Assembly: GCF_040560245.1 (NCBI RefSeq)
Contig: NZ_JAKMWP010000007.1
DNA length: 64,000 nucleotides
DNA from: Morganella sibonii
Lineage (GTDB): Bacteria > Pseudomonadota > Gammaproteobacteria > Enterobacterales > Enterobacteriaceae
Direction: 5' to 3' (one strand)
Shown piece after piece: positions 24,290 through 33,977 of the stretch. The notes beneath the pieces were generated by a model, which did not search any database, was not told the origin of the DNA, and saw only the letters and a list, made by a program, of their open reading frames with translations. The translations under genes and the position numbers were made by a program. Position 1 is the first letter of the stretch; each line of letters opens with the position of its first letter.

Positions 24290-24829
24290 ATGAAGAAACA
24301 CACCTTAGATACAATGATCTCCGAAGCTGAGATCCAGCAGCGCGTTGCCGATCTCGGCAGCGAAATTTCCGCACACTATCGTCACAGCAACAAAGAGCTG
24401 GTCTTAGTCGGGTTACTGAAAGGATCTTTTATTTTTATGGCTGATCTGTGCCGTAAAATTGATGTTCCTCATGAAGTCGATTTTATGACGGTATCCAGTT
24501 ACGGCAGCGGCACCTCGTCCACCCGTGATGTGAAAATTGTCAAAGACCTGGACGAAGATATCCGCGGCAAAGACGTGCTGATCGTGGAAGATATCATTGA
24601 TTCCGGCAATACATTACACCGTGTGCGTGACATTCTGTCTCTGCGCGGCCCGAACTCCGTGGCTATCTGCACCCTGCTGGATAAACCGTCCCGCCGTGAG
24701 GTGGATGTTCCGGTTAACTGGGTCGGCTACGCAATTGAAGACAAATTTGTGGTGGGTTACGGCATCGACTACGCCCAGAGCTACCGCCACCTGCCGTATA
24801 TCGGTCATGTGACACTGCTGGAAGAGTAA
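24290..24829 (+). CDS. hpt: Hypoxanthine phosphoribosyltransferase
   Basis: Purine salvage enzyme converting hypoxanthine (and guanine) plus PRPP to nucleotides. 179 residues from the ATG at 24290, matching the E. coli N-terminus (MKHTVEVM-like MKKHTLDTM); the TTG at 24275 is a weaker alternative. Seen: LVGLLKGSFIFMADL, SSYGSGTSSTRDVKI, and the PRPP loop DVLIVEDIIDSGNTL, with FVVGYGIDYAQSYRHLPYI at the end. Followed by a terminator shared with the convergent can gene. Confidence 0.95.
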   Translation: MKKHTLDTMISEAEIQQRVADLGSEISAHYRHSNKELVLVGLLKGSFIFMADLCRKIDVPHEVDFMTVSSYGSGTSSTRDVKIVKDLDEDIRGKDVLIVEDIIDSGNTLHRVRDILSLRGPNSVAICTLLDKPSRREVDVPVNWVGYAIEDKFVVGYGIDYAQSYRHLPYIGHVTLLEE

Positions 24830-24850
24830 TTTTTCCGGTTGTGAATATAA

Positions 24851-24880
24851 AAACGGCACCTGCGGGTGCCGTTTGCTTTT
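24851..24880 (+). terminator. Terminator between hpt and can
   Basis: Stem AAACGGCACC/GGTGCCGTTT with loop TGCG; T-rich tail on the plus strand and A-rich lead on the other, so possibly bidirectional. Confidence 0.85.
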
Positions 24881-24887
24881 ACAGTGA

Positions 24888-25547
24888 TCAGGACGACGGC
24901 ATGTTCGAGAGTTTGGCTACAGCCTGGCGGTAAACCAGTTCCATTTTCTCGCGGCTGTCAGAGCTGATATCCAGATCATGCAGCAGACCGTTGTTAATCC
25001 CGTAGATCCAGCCGTGGATCATCACACGCTGGCCGCGTTTCCACGCTGCCTGCATAATCGTCGAGTGACCCAGGTTATAGACCTGCTCCACCACGTTCAG
25101 TTCACACAGGCGGTTGATGCGATCCTGTGGTGCGAGTTCGCCCAGCAGGGAGCTGTGCTGATACCAGATATCGCGGATATGCAGTAACCAGTTATTGATA
25201 AGCCCCAGCTCGGTGCCCTCAATGGCCGCCTGGATACCACCGCAGTTGTAGTGACCGCAGACGATAATATGTTCAACCTGGAGCACATCCACGGCATACT
25301 GGATAACTGACAGGCAGTTCAGGTCGGTATGGATGACAAGGTTGGCCACATTACGGTGCACAAACAGATCGCCCGGTGCGGCGTCGATCAGTTTTTCGGC
25401 AGGAACACGGCTGTCAGAGCAGCCGATCCAGAGAAAACGGGGCTTTTGAGCCTGTGCTAACTCTTTGAAAAACTCCGGATCTTTTTCATTTACAGATTCG
25501 GACCACTGTTTGTTATGCGCAAACAGTTCTTCGATTTTTTTCATCAT
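24888..25547 (-). CDS. can: Beta-carbonic anhydrase Can
   Basis: Cytoplasmic zinc enzyme interconverting CO2 and bicarbonate. 219 residues. Zinc-site motifs: FLWIGCSDSRVPAE (Cys, Asp) and IIVCGHYNCGGIQAA (His, Cys). Very close to E. coli Can (YadF), including LINNWLLHIRDIW and NLGHSTIMQ. Double ATG at 25547/25544; either could start. Convergent with hpt and divergent from yadG, as in E. coli. Confidence 0.95.
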   Translation of the reverse strand: MMKKIEELFAHNKQWSESVNEKDPEFFKELAQAQKPRFLWIGCSDSRVPAEKLIDAAPGDLFVHRNVANLVIHTDLNCLSVIQYAVDVLQVEHIIVCGHYNCGGIQAAIEGTELGLINNWLLHIRDIWYQHSSLLGELAPQDRINRLCELNVVEQVYNLGHSTIMQAAWKRGQRVMIHGWIYGINNGLLHDLDISSDSREKMELVYRQAVAKLSNMPSS

Positions 25548-25731
25548 GACGGATAGCCTGTTGCAGATCCTTTCGCTAGAATCTCTTGTATAAAAAATTT
25601 AAATTTTAATAAATTGTTATTAAATAATTTCAGTAAAGAAGACGAATTGTCAAGAACCGATTTCGGTTCGCAGGTAATATTGCGGCTTATATTGCACCCA
25701 AATTTCTAAATTAAAAAGGTATTTTTCTGTT

Positions 25732-26658
25732 ATGACCTATGCACTGGAAATATCACAATTAACCAAGCAGTATGCGGGAGGCGTGCAGGCTTTACGGGGA
25801 ATCGACCTGAAAGTCAGTGCCGGCGATTTTTACGCCCTGCTGGGTCCGAACGGCGCGGGAAAATCCACCACTATCGGCATTATCAGCTCGCTGGTGAATA
25901 AAACCGGCGGGAAAGTCTCCGTGTTCGGGTATGACATCGATACCGACCTGGTTTTAGCCAAACGTCAGCTCGGCCTGGTACCGCAGGAGTTTAACTTTAA
26001 CCCGTTTGAGACGGTATTGCAGATCGTTTTACAGCAGGCCGGCTATTACGGGGTGCCGCACAAACTGGCGCAGGAGCGGGCGAAAACCTATCTGACGCAG
26101 CTGGATTTGTGGGAGAAACGTGATGAGCGCGCGATGCGTCTGTCCGGCGGGATGAAGCGCCGTCTGATGATTGCCCGTGCTCTGATGCATCAGCCGAAAT
26201 TGCTGATCCTCGACGAACCGACAGCCGGGGTGGATATCGAACTGCGCCGCTCAATGTGGGGATTTCTCAAAACCCTCAATGCGCAGGGCACCACGATTAT
26301 TCTCACCACGCATTATCTCGAGGAAGCAGAAATGCTGTGCCGTAATATCGGGATTATCCAGCACGGTGAGCTGGTGGAAAACACCAGTATGAAAGAGCTG
26401 CTCGGCAAACTGGAATCTGAAACCTTTATCCTTGATCTGGGATCGAAAAACCCGCTGCCGCAGCTTGAGGGCTATACTTTCCGGCTGACCGATACCTCAA
26501 CGCTGGAGGTGGATGTCCGTCGCGGACAGGGGCTGAACGGTGTTTTTGCCCAGCTGAATGCGCAGGGTATTGATATCCTCAGTATGCGTAACAAAGCGAA
26601 CCGGCTGGAGGAGTTATTTGTGCATCTGGTGAATCATGATTTGGAGGCTGCGAAATGA
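25732..26658 (+). CDS. yadG: ABC-2 type exporter ATPase YadG
   Basis: 308-residue ATPase: YALLGPNGAGKSTTIGIIS (Walker A), LVPQEFNFNPFE, RLSGGMKRRLMIARALMH (signature), LLILDEPTAGVDIELR (Walker B), ILTTHYLEEAEML. The C-terminus matches YadG (NKANRLEELFVHLVN). Pairs with YadH; its stop overlaps the yadH start by 4 bp. Substrate unknown. Confidence 0.93.
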   Translation: MTYALEISQLTKQYAGGVQALRGIDLKVSAGDFYALLGPNGAGKSTTIGIISSLVNKTGGKVSVFGYDIDTDLVLAKRQLGLVPQEFNFNPFETVLQIVLQQAGYYGVPHKLAQERAKTYLTQLDLWEKRDERAMRLSGGMKRRLMIARALMHQPKLLILDEPTAGVDIELRRSMWGFLKTLNAQGTTIILTTHYLEEAEMLCRNIGIIQHGELVENTSMKELLGKLESETFILDLGSKNPLPQLEGYTFRLTDTSTLEVDVRRGQGLNGVFAQLNAQGIDILSMRNKANRLEELFVHLVNHDLEAAK

Positions 26659-27425
26659 TGTCGCTGTACTGGGTGGCGCTGAAAACAATCTGGCGCAAAG
26701 AAATCACCCGTTTTATGCGGATTTGGGTTCAGACACTGATCCCGCCGGTGATCACCATGTCACTCTATTTTATTATTTTCGGCAATCTTATTGGTAACCG
26801 GATTGGTGAAATGGGCGGTGTCGGTTACATGCAGTTTATCGTACCCGGCCTGATTATGATGTCAGTGATTACTAACTCCTATGCCAACGTATCCTCATCG
26901 TTTTTCGGGGCAAAATTCCAGAAAAGCATTGAGGAACTGCTGGTGGCACCGGTGCCGACGCACGTGATTATTGCCGGGTTTGTCGGCGGCGGGGTGGCGC
27001 GCGGTGTGCTGGTCGGGATTTTAGTCACGCTGGTGTCTCTGTTCTTTGTGCCGTTACAGATCCACTCCTGGTTTATGATCATCACAACCCTGCTGATGAC
27101 ATCCGTTCTGTTTTCGCTGGCAGGGCTGCTTAACGCGCTGTTTGCGAAAAGCTTTGATGATATCAGCATAATCCCGACGTTCGTCCTGACGCCGCTGACC
27201 TATCTTGGCGGGGTGTTTTATTCGCTGACACTGCTACCGGCATTCTGGCAGGGGGTGTCCAAACTGAACCCGATTGTCTATATGATCAGCGGATTCCGTT
27301 ATGGTTTCCTCGGTATCAGTGATGTCTCTCTGACCACCACTCTCGGGGTACTGAGCCTGTTTATTGCGGCGTTCTACCTGCTGACCTGGCGTCTGATTGA
27401 AAAAGGACGCGGCCTGAGAACCTGA
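26655..27425 (+). CDS. yadH: ABC-2 type exporter permease YadH
   Basis: 256-residue inner-membrane protein with six hydrophobic segments. Seen: KEITRFMRIWVQTLIPPVITM, YFIIFGNLIGNRI, FIVPGLIMMSVITN, SSFFGAKFQKSIEELLVAPVP and LTPLTYLGGVFYSLTLLP, all near-identical to E. coli YadH. Translationally coupled to yadG through an ATGA overlap. Confidence 0.93.
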   Translation: MMSLYWVALKTIWRKEITRFMRIWVQTLIPPVITMSLYFIIFGNLIGNRIGEMGGVGYMQFIVPGLIMMSVITNSYANVSSSFFGAKFQKSIEELLVAPVPTHVIIAGFVGGGVARGVLVGILVTLVSLFFVPLQIHSWFMIITTLLMTSVLFSLAGLLNALFAKSFDDISIIPTFVLTPLTYLGGVFYSLTLLPAFWQGVSKLNPIVYMISGFRYGFLGISDVSLTTTLGVLSLFIAAFYLLTWRLIEKGRGLRT

Positions 27426-27443
27426 TCCGGCATTCTGATAATC

Positions 27444-27472
27444 AGCCCGGCACATTGTTGCCGGGCTTTTTG
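27444..27472 (+). terminator. yadGH terminator
   Basis: Stem AGCCCGGCA/TGCCGGGCT with 6-nt loop, followed by TTTTT. The next 245 nt up to the protease gene are AT-rich with no gene; presumably they hold the protease promoter, which I could not assign. Confidence 0.9.
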
Positions 27473-27720
27473 TATCTGTCCTTATTATTTTCTTGCGCTA
27501 TGTAATTATTTTTCCTCGGTTTATCCCTGATTAATACAGACCTTCTCCCGTTCCCTCCGGTGCCAAAGCCAAATCACAGAATTAGTATGCGTTTATTCCT
27601 TACCACATAGATTAATTAAATTAATGTGTCTATCGTGTGCGGGCTGGTGAATTCCGGCGGTTAACTGATGTTTAAGGATAAATTTCATTCTGTTTTATTA
27701 TTACATACGGAGATATTTTT

Positions 27721-29175
27721 ATGAGTATCGCTGCATACGGCACAGAAGACGGGTGGACGCTTATCGATGAGGTGCTGAGTAGTCCGGGGCGGGGAGGCGG
27801 GCGCCTGATTAATAACAAAATCTCATATGATGCCTTTGAAGCCGGAAACTATATTGCCAGAACGAATACCGGCTGGAATGGTGCCGGGGTTACCGGGCAA
27901 TCTGCTGAAGTGACCTATTCATTCCCGACGTGGGAAGGGATTTATTATAACGCGGCAGGAAATACCGGTTTACGGGGATTCAACGAGTATCAAAAAGACC
28001 AGGCACGCTTATCATTACAGTCCTGGGCAGATGTGGCAAACATTACATTTACTGAAGTCGAGGCCGGAAGAGGGGAGATTTACACCAATATCACTTTCGG
28101 GTATATCAGTGATAAATATACACAGGCATATGCCTGGCTGCCGCACACCACAGATAACTATGGCCGGCCATACACAGATGCCCGCGGCTTTGATGTTTCC
28201 GGCCAGTCCTGGTACAGCTCGGAGCCCGGGGCGCTGAACGTGACGCCGGTGGCAGGAAACTACGGGCGTCTGACCTTTACTCATGAGATTGGTCATACCC
28301 TGGGATTAAATCATCCCGGCAATTATAACGCGGGTCAGGGCGTGCCTTCTTATAAAGACGCGGATTATGCGGAGGACACGCGCCAGTACAGTGTAATGAG
28401 CTACTGGAGTGAGAAAATCACCGGCGCGGATCATAAAGGCTATTACGCTTCCGCGCCGCTGCTGGATGATATTACCGCGATTCAGAAACTGTACGGTGCA
28501 AATTATTACACCCGTACCGGTGACACCGTTTATGGCTTTGATTCCAATACCGGGCGTGATTACTACTCTGCAAAAAGTACGTCAGATAAGCTTATTTTCA
28601 CCGTCTGGGACGGCGGCGGAAATGACACCCTGAATTTCTCCCGTTATAAGCAGGATCAGAAAATTTCGCTGCGGGAAGGTGATTTTTCGGATGTCGGCGG
28701 CCTGACCGGAAATGTGTCAATCGCACACAACGTGAAGATTGAAAATGCGTACGGAGGGCGCGGAAATGATGTGATCATCGGCAACGACGAGAACAACATC
28801 CTGAAGGGCAACGGCGGGGATGATGTGCTGTACGGCGGAGCGGGGCAGGATCAGCTCTGGGGCGGCACCGGGAATGATATTTTTGTGTTCTCGGCAGTGA
28901 CAGATTCTCTGTATGACCGTCCGGACCATATCCGCGATTTCTCAACCGGTCTGGATATGATCGATTTACAGGGGCTGAATCAGAACCGTGACGGGGAAAA
29001 ATTTATCTATTTCACCGATAAATTCAGCGGTGCGGCCGGTGAAGCGGTCGTGCAGTATGATGGCGGGCGGAATCTGACAGAGCTGCTGATTAATGTCAGC
29101 GGAAATCAGTGTCAGCCTGATTTTAAAGTGGATATCACCGGTATGGTGAATGTTCACACTGACTTTATCGTTTAA
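27721..29175 (+). CDS. prtA: Serralysin-type secreted zinc metalloprotease
   Basis: 484-residue extracellular protease secreted by the adjacent type I system. Seen: zinc motif HEIGHTLGLNHPG (first His at about 188), Met-turn YSVMSYWS, and calcium-binding RTX nonapeptides (GGRGNDVII, GNGGDDVLY, GGAGQDQLW, GGTGNDIFV) at ~345-390. The terminus VNVHTDFIV fits the uncleaved serralysin secretion signal (small C-terminal motif after Asp). No N-terminal Sec signal; short propeptide. Related to P. mirabilis ZapA and Serratia serralysin. Likely degrades host proteins. Confidence 0.93.
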   Translation: MSIAAYGTEDGWTLIDEVLSSPGRGGGRLINNKISYDAFEAGNYIARTNTGWNGAGVTGQSAEVTYSFPTWEGIYYNAAGNTGLRGFNEYQKDQARLSLQSWADVANITFTEVEAGRGEIYTNITFGYISDKYTQAYAWLPHTTDNYGRPYTDARGFDVSGQSWYSSEPGALNVTPVAGNYGRLTFTHEIGHTLGLNHPGNYNAGQGVPSYKDADYAEDTRQYSVMSYWSEKITGADHKGYYASAPLLDDITAIQKLYGANYYTRTGDTVYGFDSNTGRDYYSAKSTSDKLIFTVWDGGGNDTLNFSRYKQDQKISLREGDFSDVGGLTGNVSIAHNVKIENAYGGRGNDVIIGNDENNILKGNGGDDVLYGGAGQDQLWGGTGNDIFVFSAVTDSLYDRPDHIRDFSTGLDMIDLQGLNQNRDGEKFIYFTDKFSGAAGEAVVQYDGGRNLTELLINVSGNQCQPDFKVDITGMVNVHTDFIV

Positions 29176-29227
29176 CGCAGCAGGCGGGCGCGGCCGGTGC
29201 GGCGTCCGCAGCATTCAGGAAGTCACC

Positions 29228-29578
29228 ATGCAAATCAGCAGACCCTCATTATTACTGTTTTCGCTGCTGTTATCAGGGCAGAGCACGGCAGTCAGTCAGA
29301 GAATCCCCGCCGCTGAAGAACTTCAGGGTAACTGGCAGTTCACGGAAGACGGGCAGACACAACCTGTCACGCTGACGAGTGTTCCCGATAAAACAGCGGA
29401 AGGATTTCAGCTGCATTTTCCGGGACAGCCGCAAATATCAGCCTGGCGTCCGGAACCGGACGGCATTGCTTTTGTGACATCAGACGGCACCACCCGTTAT
29501 TTCTTTTCTGCGGAATCCTCCGGCCGTTACCGTGCGGAAATCTGGCATGAAAAGGGTGCATATCTTCTGAAAGAGTAA
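29228..29578 (+). CDS. inh: Periplasmic serralysin inhibitor (Inh/AprI family)
   Basis: 116 residues from the ATG at 29228 (AGGAAG upstream); earlier in-frame codons overlap the protease stop region. Signal peptide to about residue 23. Mature domain: LQGNWQFTEDGQTQPVTL, ISAWRPEPDGIAFVTSDG, typical of the alkaline protease inhibitor lipocalin-like fold. Protects the periplasm from prematurely active protease. The mature N-terminus (near SQRIPAAEEL) would insert in the protease cleft by family analogy. Confidence 0.85.
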   Translation: MQISRPSLLLFSLLLSGQSTAVSQRIPAAEELQGNWQFTEDGQTQPVTLTSVPDKTAEGFQLHFPGQPQISAWRPEPDGIAFVTSDGTTRYFFSAESSGRYRAEIWHEKGAYLLKE

Positions 29579-29645
29579 CGGTTCTCTTTATCCCATAACT
29601 AATCATCTTACATCCCGGCGGGTATGCCGGGCGGAGTCCCTGTGT

Positions 29646-31352
29646 ATGCTTTCCGGGAAAACCAGAAATGACATTACGGCATTTATTGCTGCCCGAAAAT
29701 CCCTGTTTATCTCACTCGCATTATTCAGTGCGCTGATTAATCTGCTGATGCTGGTACCGTCTGTGTATATGTTGCAGGTGTACGACCGTGTTTTGCCCTC
29801 GGGCAATGAAATGACACTGCTGATGCTGACACTGATGATGGCCGGATTGCTGGCACTGACCGGCGGTCTGGATTATTTGCGTAATATGCTGGTGATCCGC
29901 ATGAGCAACCAGTTTGATCTGGCACTGAATACGCGCGTCTATGATTCGGCATTTCAGGCAAAACTGCACAGTACTGCGGGTCATCTGCCGCAGCAGGCAC
30001 AGAGCGACCTGATGATCCTGCGCCGGTTTATAACCGGTAACGGTATCTTTGCCTTTCTCGATCTGCCCTGGTTCCCGCTTTATCTGCTGGTGATCGCGCT
30101 GTTTAATCCGTGGCTGGGCGTGTTTGCCTGCGGCGGCGCAGCGGTGCTGATAGCGCTTGCGCTGCTTAATGAACGGCTTTCCGGGCCGCCGCTGACCGCC
30201 GCGAACCGCTTGTCTGCCGCCGCACAGGGTATGCAGAGCAGCCATCTTGCTCATCCGGAGCCCGCAGAGGCGATGGGGATGCAGCAGCATCTGCGTCAGC
30301 GCTGGCTGAACCGCCACTGCGGCAGTTTGCATGAGCAGACGCGGGCCAGTGATTATTCAGCAAAAATTATGGCAATCACCAAAACCGTCCGCCTGATCCT
30401 GCAATCCCTGATGCTGGGGCTGGGCGGCTGGCTGGCGCTGGATAATACCATTTCACCCGGCATGATGATCGCCGGGTCGATTCTGCTGGGACGGGCGCTG
30501 TCGCCGGTTGAGCAGGTCACCGGAGTGTGGAAAAGCGCGAAAGAGGGCAGACTGGCGTATCAGCGGCTCGCGGCACTGCTGGCGGCTCATCCGCAGCCGC
30601 CTCAGAAGCTGGTACTGCCGCATCCGGCAGGGAATTTGTCTGTTTCCGTGATGCAGGCGGGTTATCCGGGCTGTGACGTACCGCTGTTACACAATCTGCA
30701 TTTCAGTCTCGGACCGGGAGACGTGCTGGGGATTATCGGCCCGTCCGGAGCCGGGAAATCAGCACTGGCTAAATTACTCGCCGGGTTGTGGCCTGCCGGG
30801 CGGGGAGCTGTCCGGCTCGACGGGGCAGATCTCTGTCAGCAGGATAAAGCCGTATCCGGGAAGTATATCGGTTATCTTCCCCAGGAAGTTGCGCTTTTTC
30901 CCGGCACAATCGCCGATAATATCGCCCGTTTTGACCCGGGTGCTGATCCGGAAAGTATTATCCGTGCGGCACAACTGGCACAGGTGCATGAATTGATCCT
31001 GCAACTGCCGCAGGGATATGAAACCCTGACCGGCGCAGACGGCACCGGGCTTTCCGGTGGCCAGCGTCAGCGGATCGCGCTGGCACGGGCGCTGTACGGC
31101 TCACCGGCACTGATTATCCTCGATGAACCCAATGCCGCCCTGGATGATGCCGGGCTGAATGCGCTGATATCTGCTGTTAATACACTGAAAGCAAAGAAAA
31201 AAACAATCGTTCTGATTACTCACCATAAACCACTGCTGTCGGTGACAGACAAACTGCTGCTGTTATCCGGCGGACGGATTCAGCTTTTTGGCCCCACAGA
31301 GAAGGTCATTGAAACACTTAATCATCAGGCTGGTAAAAATAATGACAACTAA
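29646..31352 (+). CDS. prtD: Type I secretion ABC transporter (PrtD-like)
   Basis: 568 residues, the size of PrtD/AprD. Membrane domain ~20-310 with six segments (LINLLMLVPSVYMLQVYDRVLPSGN near the start), ATPase domain with IIGPSGAGKSALAKLLAGLW, LSGGQRQRIALARALYG and LIILDEPNAALD. No C39 peptidase domain, unlike the microcin exporter at 2.5-4.7 kb. Start ATG has GGAG 8 nt upstream. Overlaps prtE by 11 bp. Confidence 0.92.
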   Translation: MLSGKTRNDITAFIAARKSLFISLALFSALINLLMLVPSVYMLQVYDRVLPSGNEMTLLMLTLMMAGLLALTGGLDYLRNMLVIRMSNQFDLALNTRVYDSAFQAKLHSTAGHLPQQAQSDLMILRRFITGNGIFAFLDLPWFPLYLLVIALFNPWLGVFACGGAAVLIALALLNERLSGPPLTAANRLSAAAQGMQSSHLAHPEPAEAMGMQQHLRQRWLNRHCGSLHEQTRASDYSAKIMAITKTVRLILQSLMLGLGGWLALDNTISPGMMIAGSILLGRALSPVEQVTGVWKSAKEGRLAYQRLAALLAAHPQPPQKLVLPHPAGNLSVSVMQAGYPGCDVPLLHNLHFSLGPGDVLGIIGPSGAGKSALAKLLAGLWPAGRGAVRLDGADLCQQDKAVSGKYIGYLPQEVALFPGTIADNIARFDPGADPESIIRAAQLAQVHELILQLPQGYETLTGADGTGLSGGQRQRIALARALYGSPALIILDEPNAALDDAGLNALISAVNTLKAKKKTIVLITHHKPLLSVTDKLLLLSGGRIQLFGPTEKVIETLNHQAGKNNDN

Positions 31353-32649
31353 ATTGCTTTCAGCGGAGCCGGGGGTAAAAACAGCCACGCGCGGATATCA
31401 GCGGGCGGGATGTTTTGTTATTGCCGCCGGTCTTGCCGGTTTTCTGCTGTGGGCGGGATTTGCACCGCTGGATCAGGGTGTTGCTGCCTCCGGAACCGTT
31501 GTGGTTGCCGGTAATATCAAACAGGTGCAGTCCCCGGCGGATGGCGTGATTGCTGATATTTATGTACAGAATGGTCAGCGGGCGGAGAAAGATCAGGTGC
31601 TGGTGCGGCTGCGTCCGGTGCAGGCTCTGGCGCAGGCGGAGTCACTGGCCGGGCAGCTTGACAGCACGCTGCTGATACAGCGGCGGCTGGAGGCCGAACT
31701 GCGTGGTGAACAGGCATTTACACCGGCGGCGGAAGATATATTTTATGCACCGCCTGACTATCAGCAGGCACAATTGCAGGCGCAGAATGCACTGCTGACT
31801 GACCGGCGGCTTGAGCTGGAGAGTGACATTCAGGCCCGTCAGGTTGTGATTGACGGGCTGACGCGGCGGCTTATTACCCTGCGGGAGATTGTCCGCAGCA
31901 CCATTCAGCAGTCAGACAGCCTGACAGCACAGGCTGCAAATCTGAAATCGCTGGCTGATGAGGGATATCTGCCGCGCCACCGCTACCAGGAAATCGTGCG
32001 GGAAAGCGCGGCACTGCGCAATCAGGCGGATGATACCCGGATACAGATAAGCCGTGCGGAGGAAGAAAAAGCCGCTCAGTCAGAACAGATCACACAGCGG
32101 CGGGCTGCTTTTCACAGCGGGATCCGCGAGGAGTTATCGCGTCTGTCAGTGCAGCACAGTGAGCTGAAAAAACAGCAGGTTATTGAGAATGACCGGCTGG
32201 AGCAGCATGTGATCACCGCACCGGTGACCGGCACCATCATGGATGTATCGGTGTTTACGGCCGGTGGTGTGGTGCGGGCAGGTGAAAAACTGATGTCCGT
32301 GGTGCCGGAACAGCAAACGCTGATTATTGAAGGCAAATTATCACCGCAGTGGATAGATAAAGTGGCTCCCGGTCAGACCGCCGATCTGTTGTTTACCGCG
32401 TTTAATCAGAACCTGACACCCAAACTACGCGGCGAACTGACGATGATCTCCGCCGATCGTCTGACAAATCCGGCAACCGGTGAGCCTTATTATCAGATTC
32501 AGATCGCAGTGTCGGAAACGGCCGCCGCTCAGGTGATCAAACCCGGGATGCCCGCTGAGATTTTTATCCGCACCGGGGAGCGATCTCTGCTCAGCTATCT
32601 GTTTAAGCCGGTGACTGACAGGCTTTTTTTCGCGCTGACAGAGGAGTGA
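31342..32649 (+). CDS. prtE: Type I secretion membrane-fusion protein (PrtE-like)
   Basis: 435 residues from the ATG at 31342, which overlaps the prtD stop region; start sites further upstream would run deep into prtD. One N-terminal membrane helix (AGCFVIAAGLAGFLLWAGF), lipoyl-like half GVIADIYVQNGQRAEKDQVL, long coiled coil ~90-290, then VTGTIMDVSVFTAGGVV and RTGERSLLSYLFKPVTDR at the end, typical of PrtE/AprE. Links PrtD to the outer-membrane PrtF. Confidence 0.92.
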   Translation: MTTKLLSAEPGVKTATRGYQRAGCFVIAAGLAGFLLWAGFAPLDQGVAASGTVVVAGNIKQVQSPADGVIADIYVQNGQRAEKDQVLVRLRPVQALAQAESLAGQLDSTLLIQRRLEAELRGEQAFTPAAEDIFYAPPDYQQAQLQAQNALLTDRRLELESDIQARQVVIDGLTRRLITLREIVRSTIQQSDSLTAQAANLKSLADEGYLPRHRYQEIVRESAALRNQADDTRIQISRAEEEKAAQSEQITQRRAAFHSGIREELSRLSVQHSELKKQQVIENDRLEQHVITAPVTGTIMDVSVFTAGGVVRAGEKLMSVVPEQQTLIIEGKLSPQWIDKVAPGQTADLLFTAFNQNLTPKLRGELTMISADRLTNPATGEPYYQIQIAVSETAAAQVIKPGMPAEIFIRTGERSLLSYLFKPVTDRLFFALTEE

Positions 32650-32654
32650 CGGGT

Positions 32655-33977
32655 ATGTATCCTGTAAATATTTTTTGCGCGGCGCTGTTCTGTTTGCTGT
32701 CCGCCGCTGTGCCGGCGGTGACATTGTCAGAACTTCGTCAGCCTGCGCTGGAAAACGATCTCTCATTTCGTGCGGCGGGTAAGGCCTATGAGGCGGAACA
32801 GGCGGAGGCTGACGCCGGGAAATCACACCTTCTGCCCTCTGCCGGACTGAGTTATCAGAGTACGCCGTATAACCGGCTGACACAGCGGGCACCGGTGACG
32901 GATCAGCGGCGTTACCGCAGTCATTCCCTCAATCTGGTCGTCACGCAGCCGCTGCTGGATTACACCGCATATCATCAGTACCGGGCGGCACAGATACGCG
33001 GTACAGCCGCAGAAAGCGGATTGCAGATACATCAGGCTGCGCTGATGAACCGGCTGGTATCGGCCTATCTGAATCTGGCCTGCGCCCTGGAAATACAGAA
33101 GACCGACCGGCTCCTGCTGGCGCTGGACAGCTCGCAGCTGATCGCCGCACAGCGTCTTTTACAGCTCGGGGAAGGAACGATGACAGAGGTGGAATCAGCC
33201 CGGGCCCGTCAGCGTCAGCGTCAGGCTCAACTTGCTGAAACAGAGGCGGAAAGCCTGAATGCGCTGCTCACCTTATCGGATCTCACCGGCTTTCCGCAGT
33301 TGCGGATGCAGGATGTTCCGGCACTGAAACCGGGGGCGTTCCGGCTGCCGCAACTGAAGGAAGCGGAGTATGCCGCGCTGGAGCGGCAGATGCTGACAGT
33401 ACATCCGGAAATCAAAGCGGCACAATATGAAACCTCACTGGCCAAAGCCGCGGCAGAGGTACAGCGCGGGGCATTTATGCCGTCAGCACAAATCTTTGCG
33501 GCCTGGTCCGATACTCAGTCAGACAGCAGTGACACGGTGGGGCAGCGTTACCGGAATCTCAGTGCCGGGTTCCATCTTTCGGTTCCGTTGTTCAGCGGCG
33601 GAAAGGATGTGGCAGGGATGCGGAAAGCATCTGCTCAGATTCAGCAGTCACAGTATGATCAGGATGCGCTGGTGCAGACACGCCTGCGTGATCTGAGGCG
33701 TCAGTATCAGGTATTCCGTCACAGCGGTGTACAGCTGGCGGCGCTGGAGCAGGCTGCTGCTGCTGCCGGGGTGCTGGTAACCGCAGCGGAAAAAGGGTAT
33801 TCAGCGGGGCAGAAAAGTCAGCAGGATGTGGAAAATGCCCGGGAGCAGTATTATCAGGCGGAACAGGAACTGACAAAAGCCCGCTATGACGGGCTTCTGG
33901 CCTGGTTCCGGCTGCATCATTACAGCAGCACGCCGGAAACCGGGCTTTTCAGGCAGATTGAGCGCTATTTACAGTGA
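32655..33977 (+). CDS. prtF: Type I secretion outer-membrane protein (TolC/PrtF-like)
   Basis: 440 residues from the ATG at 32655 with GAGGAG 8 nt upstream (this box overlaps the prtE stop). Signal peptide to about AVPAV. TolC-type repeats: ALENDLSFRAAGKAYEAEQ and, in the second half, VHPEIKAAQYETSLAKA, with LSVPLFSGGKD as the beta-barrel strand. Completes a dedicated protease secretion channel. The 3' end overlaps the convergent panC 3' end by 9 bp, so the protease block directly abuts panC. Confidence 0.9.
   Translation: MYPVNIFCAALFCLLSAAVPAVTLSELRQPALENDLSFRAAGKAYEAEQAEADAGKSHLLPSAGLSYQSTPYNRLTQRAPVTDQRRYRSHSLNLVVTQPLLDYTAYHQYRAAQIRGTAAESGLQIHQAALMNRLVSAYLNLACALEIQKTDRLLLALDSSQLIAAQRLLQLGEGTMTEVESARARQRQRQAQLAETEAESLNALLTLSDLTGFPQLRMQDVPALKPGAFRLPQLKEAEYAALERQMLTVHPEIKAAQYETSLAKAAAEVQRGAFMPSAQIFAAWSDTQSDSSDTVGQRYRNLSAGFHLSVPLFSGGKDVAGMRKASAQIQQSQYDQDALVQTRLRDLRRQYQVFRHSGVQLAALEQAAAAAGVLVTAAEKGYSAGQKSQQDVENAREQYYQAEQELTKARYDGLLAWFRLHHYSSTPETGLFRQIERYLQ

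Noticed and set aside
23428..24303. 291-residue His-rich frame antisense to cueO
   Set aside because: The histidines are the complement of Met/His codons in the CueO Met-rich region; no ribosome site or family resemblance.
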